Of a stretch of DNA of 36,027 bases, positions 32,196-36,027 are shown piece after piece. The notes under the pieces were generated by a model, which was given only the letters and a program-made list of their open reading frames with translations, was not told the DNA's origin and ran no database searches. Source of the stretch: Perkinsus marinus ATCC 50983. Taxonomy: Eukaryota; Perkinsozoa; Perkinsida; Perkinsidae. The first letter of the stretch is position 1; every line of letters starts with the position of its first letter. Both the position numbers and the translations under genes were made by a program. The stretch lies in NCBI RefSeq assembly GCF_000006405.1, contig NW_003211409.1, positions 769,245 through 805,271 on the forward strand. Direction: 5' to 3'.

Positions 32196-34140
32196 TGTTG
32201 TTAAGGGACATTAATTGTGTCACAGCTGTATATATCGCTCATCGATCATTAAGCGTATTTTACTATTTATCCGTAGACATTAAGATCAAAACCAAATTCA
32301 TAACTCCACCACTTCCCCACTTGTGTTCAAGTACATTAACAGTGGTGCCCAGACCCAGGAATGTCTTCTACTACGCCTTGTTCTACTACTGGTGTCCACA
32401 CTTCTCTTCCCCCACCTTTTGGTGGAACCCCTACTGGTTCTATAGTGGAGTTTCCTGTAAGGTATGGTCTTTGTGCAAAAGCCAGCGGGTGGGATGAGTC
32501 CAAAGCTTGTTACAATCTATCGACTTGTCTCATTGGCCGTGCTTTGTATGTCTATCTTTCTTTGGATCCCATGGTCCAGGTTTCTTATAATGCGGTACGA
32601 GTTGCTTTGCTCTGTCGCCTCATTATGCCCTCCTTACTTGGCCGCTGCTAACCTTCGAGACCGTTCATTGGAGGCGGGGAGTCCGTTGACACCCTCATCT
32701 ATGAGTTGAACAACTTGTTCAGAACAAGTTATATCTTGAAGCACACTTTGTTGCTCCTGACTTGGCTACTACTTCTCCTGAGAAGCTGCCCAAGTTTGAT
32801 GATCTCATCAAGGTTGATGCCAACGAGAGCTACCACCGTGATATGATTCTCAAGGTTTTGGATGCTCTACCTCCAAATATATCGTCAACTTGACGACGTC
32901 AAGGCTTCGTGTAATGCAGTTTACTAAGGTGGAAGATCTCGCTTATCAAGCTCGTAATACGAGCCTCGTATCGAGATGGCCACTCAGTCATACGATTCCT
33001 CTCGAGCCCCTATCGGAGCTACCACGACGCCCTCAACAAAGTCTGCTATCCATTCGGAGCGTGACTCACGCTGCGTGAGGGGATCGAGGAACTGAGACGT
33101 CAAGTTGCAGCCCTCGCAGACGCCCTACGAGGGAATCAAGATCGCCAGAGGCCCAGGGCCTCTGGCTACTCTATCTTTGTTGGTGGAGTCCCTCTCGAAG
33201 AAGTGTCTCGGAGTTGGTCTCAGCGAGAACTGACATGGCATATTAATAGAAAAGAAGCTCGAAGCTTGGCTGAAGGTCAGACCTTCAAGGTCTCAGTTCC
33301 CTGATTACTTGGCATGAAGAACGAGGTCTTCTCATATCCTTGGTTACAGCTTACGTCGATAGTAGTACGGTATATCGCTGGTGTAAAGGTTCTCCGTTAA
33401 CTCTCAAGACCAAAACTGTCGCAACGCAAGCAATAAATCGTTTGCTTAATGCCATACGTGAGCATGTCGAGTACTTCGTTGAGAAGTTCCCAACGGGAAC
33501 GACATTAAGTTTGAATTGAAGTTAATAACTTCCGAGGAGAATTCACGTGCTGACTATCATGATGATAGTATCATCTATCTAGGGCCTAGATTCTAGGCAG
33601 TCATGGATCGCTTCCCCGCAGCTGGATGAGGTTTTCACATGGTACTCCAATCCTACAGAGTCTAGCTACTATCTCTCGTTCGCCTGACGTCCCTGCCGAC
33701 TACGAGGACGATCATGATCTAAAGGTTCTATATCAGTTGGTATCTGCTGAGCAGATTCTGCTCATAAACCACCAATTCCTCAACAATACCAACGCTGTCA
33801 TGTGCAATTATCGACCAAGAACGGTTTGGTTTACCGAAGTTATGTCCCTGTTGATGTCGGCTATCGGGTTACTGTTCCTATTCCTCGACGATCCAAACGA
33901 GGTCGTCTTATTGCCGACATTCACGAGGAGTTCAATCATGCAGGAGCTCCCAAGATACGACACGAACTGTCCAAGCATTACTACTGGCCAGCTATGGATA
34001 AGGATGTCTACTCACATCTATCATCATGTAAAGTATGTTTTCAAGCAAAACCTTCTGCGGGTGCTGCGAAGCATCCCCACACGCGAAATTCCCATGATGC
34101 AGAGGTTGGGGGTGTGAATCGTGAATGGCTCAGCTCTGAC
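32196..34140 (+). mobile_element. Old, decayed LTR-retroelement remnant
   Basis: Starting TGTTGTTAAGG and reaching a possible LTR end at about 32342 (TTAACA), followed by a tRNA-complement-like GTGGTGCCCAGACC, this looks like a short LTR of about 147 bp plus leader. A gag-like frame follows (about 32.36-32.9 kb), then an RNase H-like piece (about 33.18-33.5 kb; TWHINRKEARSL) and an integrase zinc module (about 33.9-34.05 kb; IHEEFNHAGAPK, HLSSCKVCFQAKP). Much of pol is missing and the reading is broken in many places, so it is far older than the neighbouring element. The exact family is unsure, and no matching 3' LTR was found. Confidence 0.6.
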
Positions 34141-34439
34141 CTGTGAAATCTTCATTTATGTCAGAGCCAGCAACCAGGCAGTAACCTGTGCCTGCTGCCA
34201 ACTATGAATTGGTGGCCAACACGGTTCAGTAGGACACAAGAGCTACCCGACTCCATAGCCGGTACGGGTCGAGTCAGCAGTCTCTAATATCCTAACTCCA
34301 CATCCAGGGAGCGGAGGGCTGGGTCGAGCCCGCGTCCGCCATTATTACAACTGTGAGCACATGGATGTGCCTTATTGCTAGCATCTTACTAGCTCTAGCA
34401 TTGAACCACGCTGGACTACCGCAATTGTGGTTATTTCTG

Positions 34440-34983
34440 AGCGCACACGAGTGTATTTTGTGTGCATAGGCTCAGCCTGCTGAACATACCAGTAGAACGG
34501 GAGATAACGTACCTTGGGTACGTGATCAGAATGGGCAGTTCGTGGAATCCGCATGTTAAAGCCCTAGCAGCCAAAGCTAGACAGGAGATTGAGCTGATCA
34601 GAGGCACCCTGACTCCCCTGTGGAACACTTTCAGAAGGCTCAGGAAGAGGGCGGTGAGAGCACTACGCAATCACCTCGCATCTATTTGCGGGTATGGCTT
34701 AGGAGCGTGGGGACATACCTTGGTAGTACCAACTTGTACCAAGTTGGTACAAAAAAGAGTCAGGAGTGTGTTGGATGGTATCGACACATATCTTGATAAG
34801 GTGATCTGCGGTCTACCAAGGACGGCCAACAAATACGTTCTAAAGCTTTTGCTCGAAGATTATGTCTCGACCTATGAGAAGCTGCTATTCAGATATGCGG
34901 TGAAACGACTACATTGTCCGAGTTTTCGTGAAATCAAATACGCGGGACTCACAGAATCATGGTTGAGGAAATGCATTTGGTGA
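34440..34983 (+). mobile_element. 5'-truncated LINE (non-LTR retrotransposon) fragment
   Basis: The translation from about 34462 reads EREITYLGYVIRMG, KALAAKARQEIELIRG, LRNHLASICGYGLGAWGH and RYAVKRLHCPSF. This is the layout found just downstream of the RT active site in LINEs, where a YLG motif is followed by helices and a YG..W block. The catalytic YADD and everything upstream are absent, as is usual for 5'-truncated copies. The frame is open to a stop at 34981. No poly-A tail or target duplication was identified. Confidence 0.65.
34726..34750. repeat. Inverted repeat, 11-nt arms, 3-nt spacer
   Basis: GTACCAACTTG and its exact reverse complement flank TAC, inside the LINE fragment. Confidence 0.75.
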
Positions 34984-35113
34984 GCTTCCCCATGAAAGAA
35001 CGTACGAGAGCAGCGGAACATTGCGACCCAACGTTCCGGAGAACCACCCGTGAGTCTCACTCTGCGCAACAACTGCTCACATTTGAGAAGTGCCTCGAGT
35101 AGTCAACATTGTG

Positions 35114-35206
35114 CGAGTTGTCAACTCGTGGAGTGTGAATACTATTCACTGAATAGTGCATATCGAGATGTGGACCACACTCTTTCACCACATCATGTGG
35201 TGAAAG
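35114..35206. repeat. Cluster of three odd-centred palindromes
   Basis: Perfect inverted repeats with one central base lie at 35114-35128 (7-nt arms, CGAGTTG), 35141-35157 (8-nt arms, ACTATTCA) and 35182-35206 (12-nt arms, CTTTCACCACAT). Three in under 100 bp is well above chance. Confidence 0.8.
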
Positions 35207-35234
35207 TGAGCTTTCATTGGTCGAAATTGGTATC

Positions 35235-35425
35235 GTGTCCGACGAATTTGAACTTGCGTTTCCGAGTTCATAAATTTCATTTACAAATTTGAACTCTCAT
35301 TTTTGACCGGTCTACGAAAATCGAACTTTCCGTTCAAATTTGAACTTTCATTTCGTGAACAACTCCTTTCACTCGTCGAAAAACAAATTGCTTTCGTCAA
35401 ATTTGTTCTTTCAATTGCTGAATTT
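35235..35425. repeat. Degenerate short repeat of AAATTTGAACT type
   Basis: Related blocks occur near 35245 (GAATTTGAACTTGCGTTTC), 35284 (AAATTTGAACTCTCATTTT), 35334 (AAATTTGAACTTTCATTTC) and 35398 (AAATTTGTTCTTTCAATT), spaced about 40-65 nt. This is a decayed minisatellite-like array in the 3' flank of the right-edge gene. Confidence 0.6.
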
Positions 35426-36027
35426 CAGATTGAAAAGGTGGGTGAACCACAAAAATCTGAGGAGAGTGTAAGTTTTCTAAGGAGATTTGTGTTTCCCAAG
35501 GAAGCCGGAAAAATCCAAGGTGGAATCAAGGAGGCTCCGCTGAACTTCCAAGCTTCAGACATCTCGAGTAGAGGAGCGTGGATTACAAGCTTCTCGGCTA
35601 ATATGGCGTCTCGGTTGAACTCAGTCAATTGTGGATCGCCGATTCAAAAGCGGAAGTCGAAGATCGCTTTCTTCACATGCCAATCTTCATGTTCATTGGG
35701 ATTTGCGAACGAGATGAAGCCATTTGCGTCAAGTGAAGATTGATGCCTCTCCCAGAGTCGCGATGTTTGCTCCCGACTCGAGTCTCGACGATATGTATTT
35801 GCTTGCAATAAATTCTACTCCTAAACGCAAATATGAACTAGATTATGGACTCAATAATGGAGATTGAGTAGAAAAAAGGTCCTCAGTCGAGTCGAAGAGA
35901 GCAATACAGCGTGAACCACGAGCGAGAATGCCCCAGAGTCATCAACATCTTTGATCAGACCCTGATCCTAGAGCTGGGACTATGGCTTCTCTCATACAAA
36001 TAAGCGGTGGGTTCCGCAACAATAGAG
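35425..36027 (-). CDS. Partial multi-exon gene of unknown function, 5' end beyond window
   Basis: Minus-strand exons look coding: near 35945-35850 DSGAFSLVVHAVLLSSTRL, then about 35810-35677 with SLDANGFISFANPNEHED, and 35619-35425 with NRDAILAEKLVIHAPLLEM, IFPASLGNTNLLRKLTLSSD and stop. A 57-nt GT..AG intron (35620-35676) joins the last two in phase (WH-FNRDA). The last exon has a leucine-rich-repeat or F-box-like feel (LRKLTLSSD), but the family is not assigned. The first junction, around 35810-35850, is unresolved. Confidence 0.5.

Noticed and set aside
35303-35743. 146-codon plus-strand open frame at the right end
   Set aside because: The minus strand carries protein-like exons joined by a 57-nt GT..AG intron over the same span, and the plus frame starts in an A/T repeat.
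1-36027. CRISPR array, operon structure, spliced-leader RNA genes or rRNA
   Set aside because: No regularly spaced identical repeats, no bacterial gene organisation, and no recognisable spliced-leader or rRNA sequence were seen.

Overview
The window looks like nuclear DNA of a unicellular alveolate. My best guess is Perkinsus or a close relative. The grounds are genes cut into many tiny introns, pepsin-like and saposin-like secreted proteins, a heptatricopeptide-type repeat protein, and a Ty3/Gypsy element. This is inference from gene style; no species marker is present. Coding is intron-dense, so most real exons have no start codon of their own. I rebuilt three genes exon by exon, requiring GT..AG borders and consistent phase. 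The introns are mostly 39-69 nt.

Layout. 1-3281 (minus): a cytosolic carboxypeptidase (CCP/AGBL), running off the left edge. 3690-6043 (minus): a 17-exon heptatricopeptide-type protein with a coiled coil and a C-terminal membrane anchor. 7460-11983 (plus): a pepsin-like protease gene cut by a 2.65-kb insertion flanked by an 8-bp duplication, with decayed paralogue pieces at about 7.5 and 16.1 kb. 12124-12637 (minus): a possible small secreted protein. 14106-14964 (minus): a 7-exon CCCH zinc-finger protein. 16152-18662 (plus): a 14-exon translation-factor-like protein with an eIF4B-like N-terminus and a W2/eIF5C-like C-terminus. 19192-20217 (plus): an intronless gene of unknown function. 20.7-21.3 kb: a degenerate tandem repeat of about 200 nt. 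22034-22798 (minus): a secreted protein with two saposin-B domains.

From 22903 the window is mostly mobile DNA. A young Ty3/Gypsy element (22903-32191) has 402-bp LTRs that differ at 2 sites and an extra 3' ORF of unknown function. It sits about 105 bp upstream of the saposin start codon and abuts an old, decayed LTR-element remnant (32196 to about 34140). A 5'-truncated LINE tail follows (about 34440-34983), then a palindrome-rich stretch, and a partial minus-strand gene runs off the right edge.

The genes do not form a pathway; they are unrelated housekeeping and secreted-protein genes. The least expected signals are the factor with an eIF4B-like start and W2-like end, many perfect palindromes with a single central base, the extra retroelement ORF, and the target-site-flanked insertion in the protease gene. 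No CRISPR array, rRNA or convincing tRNA was seen.
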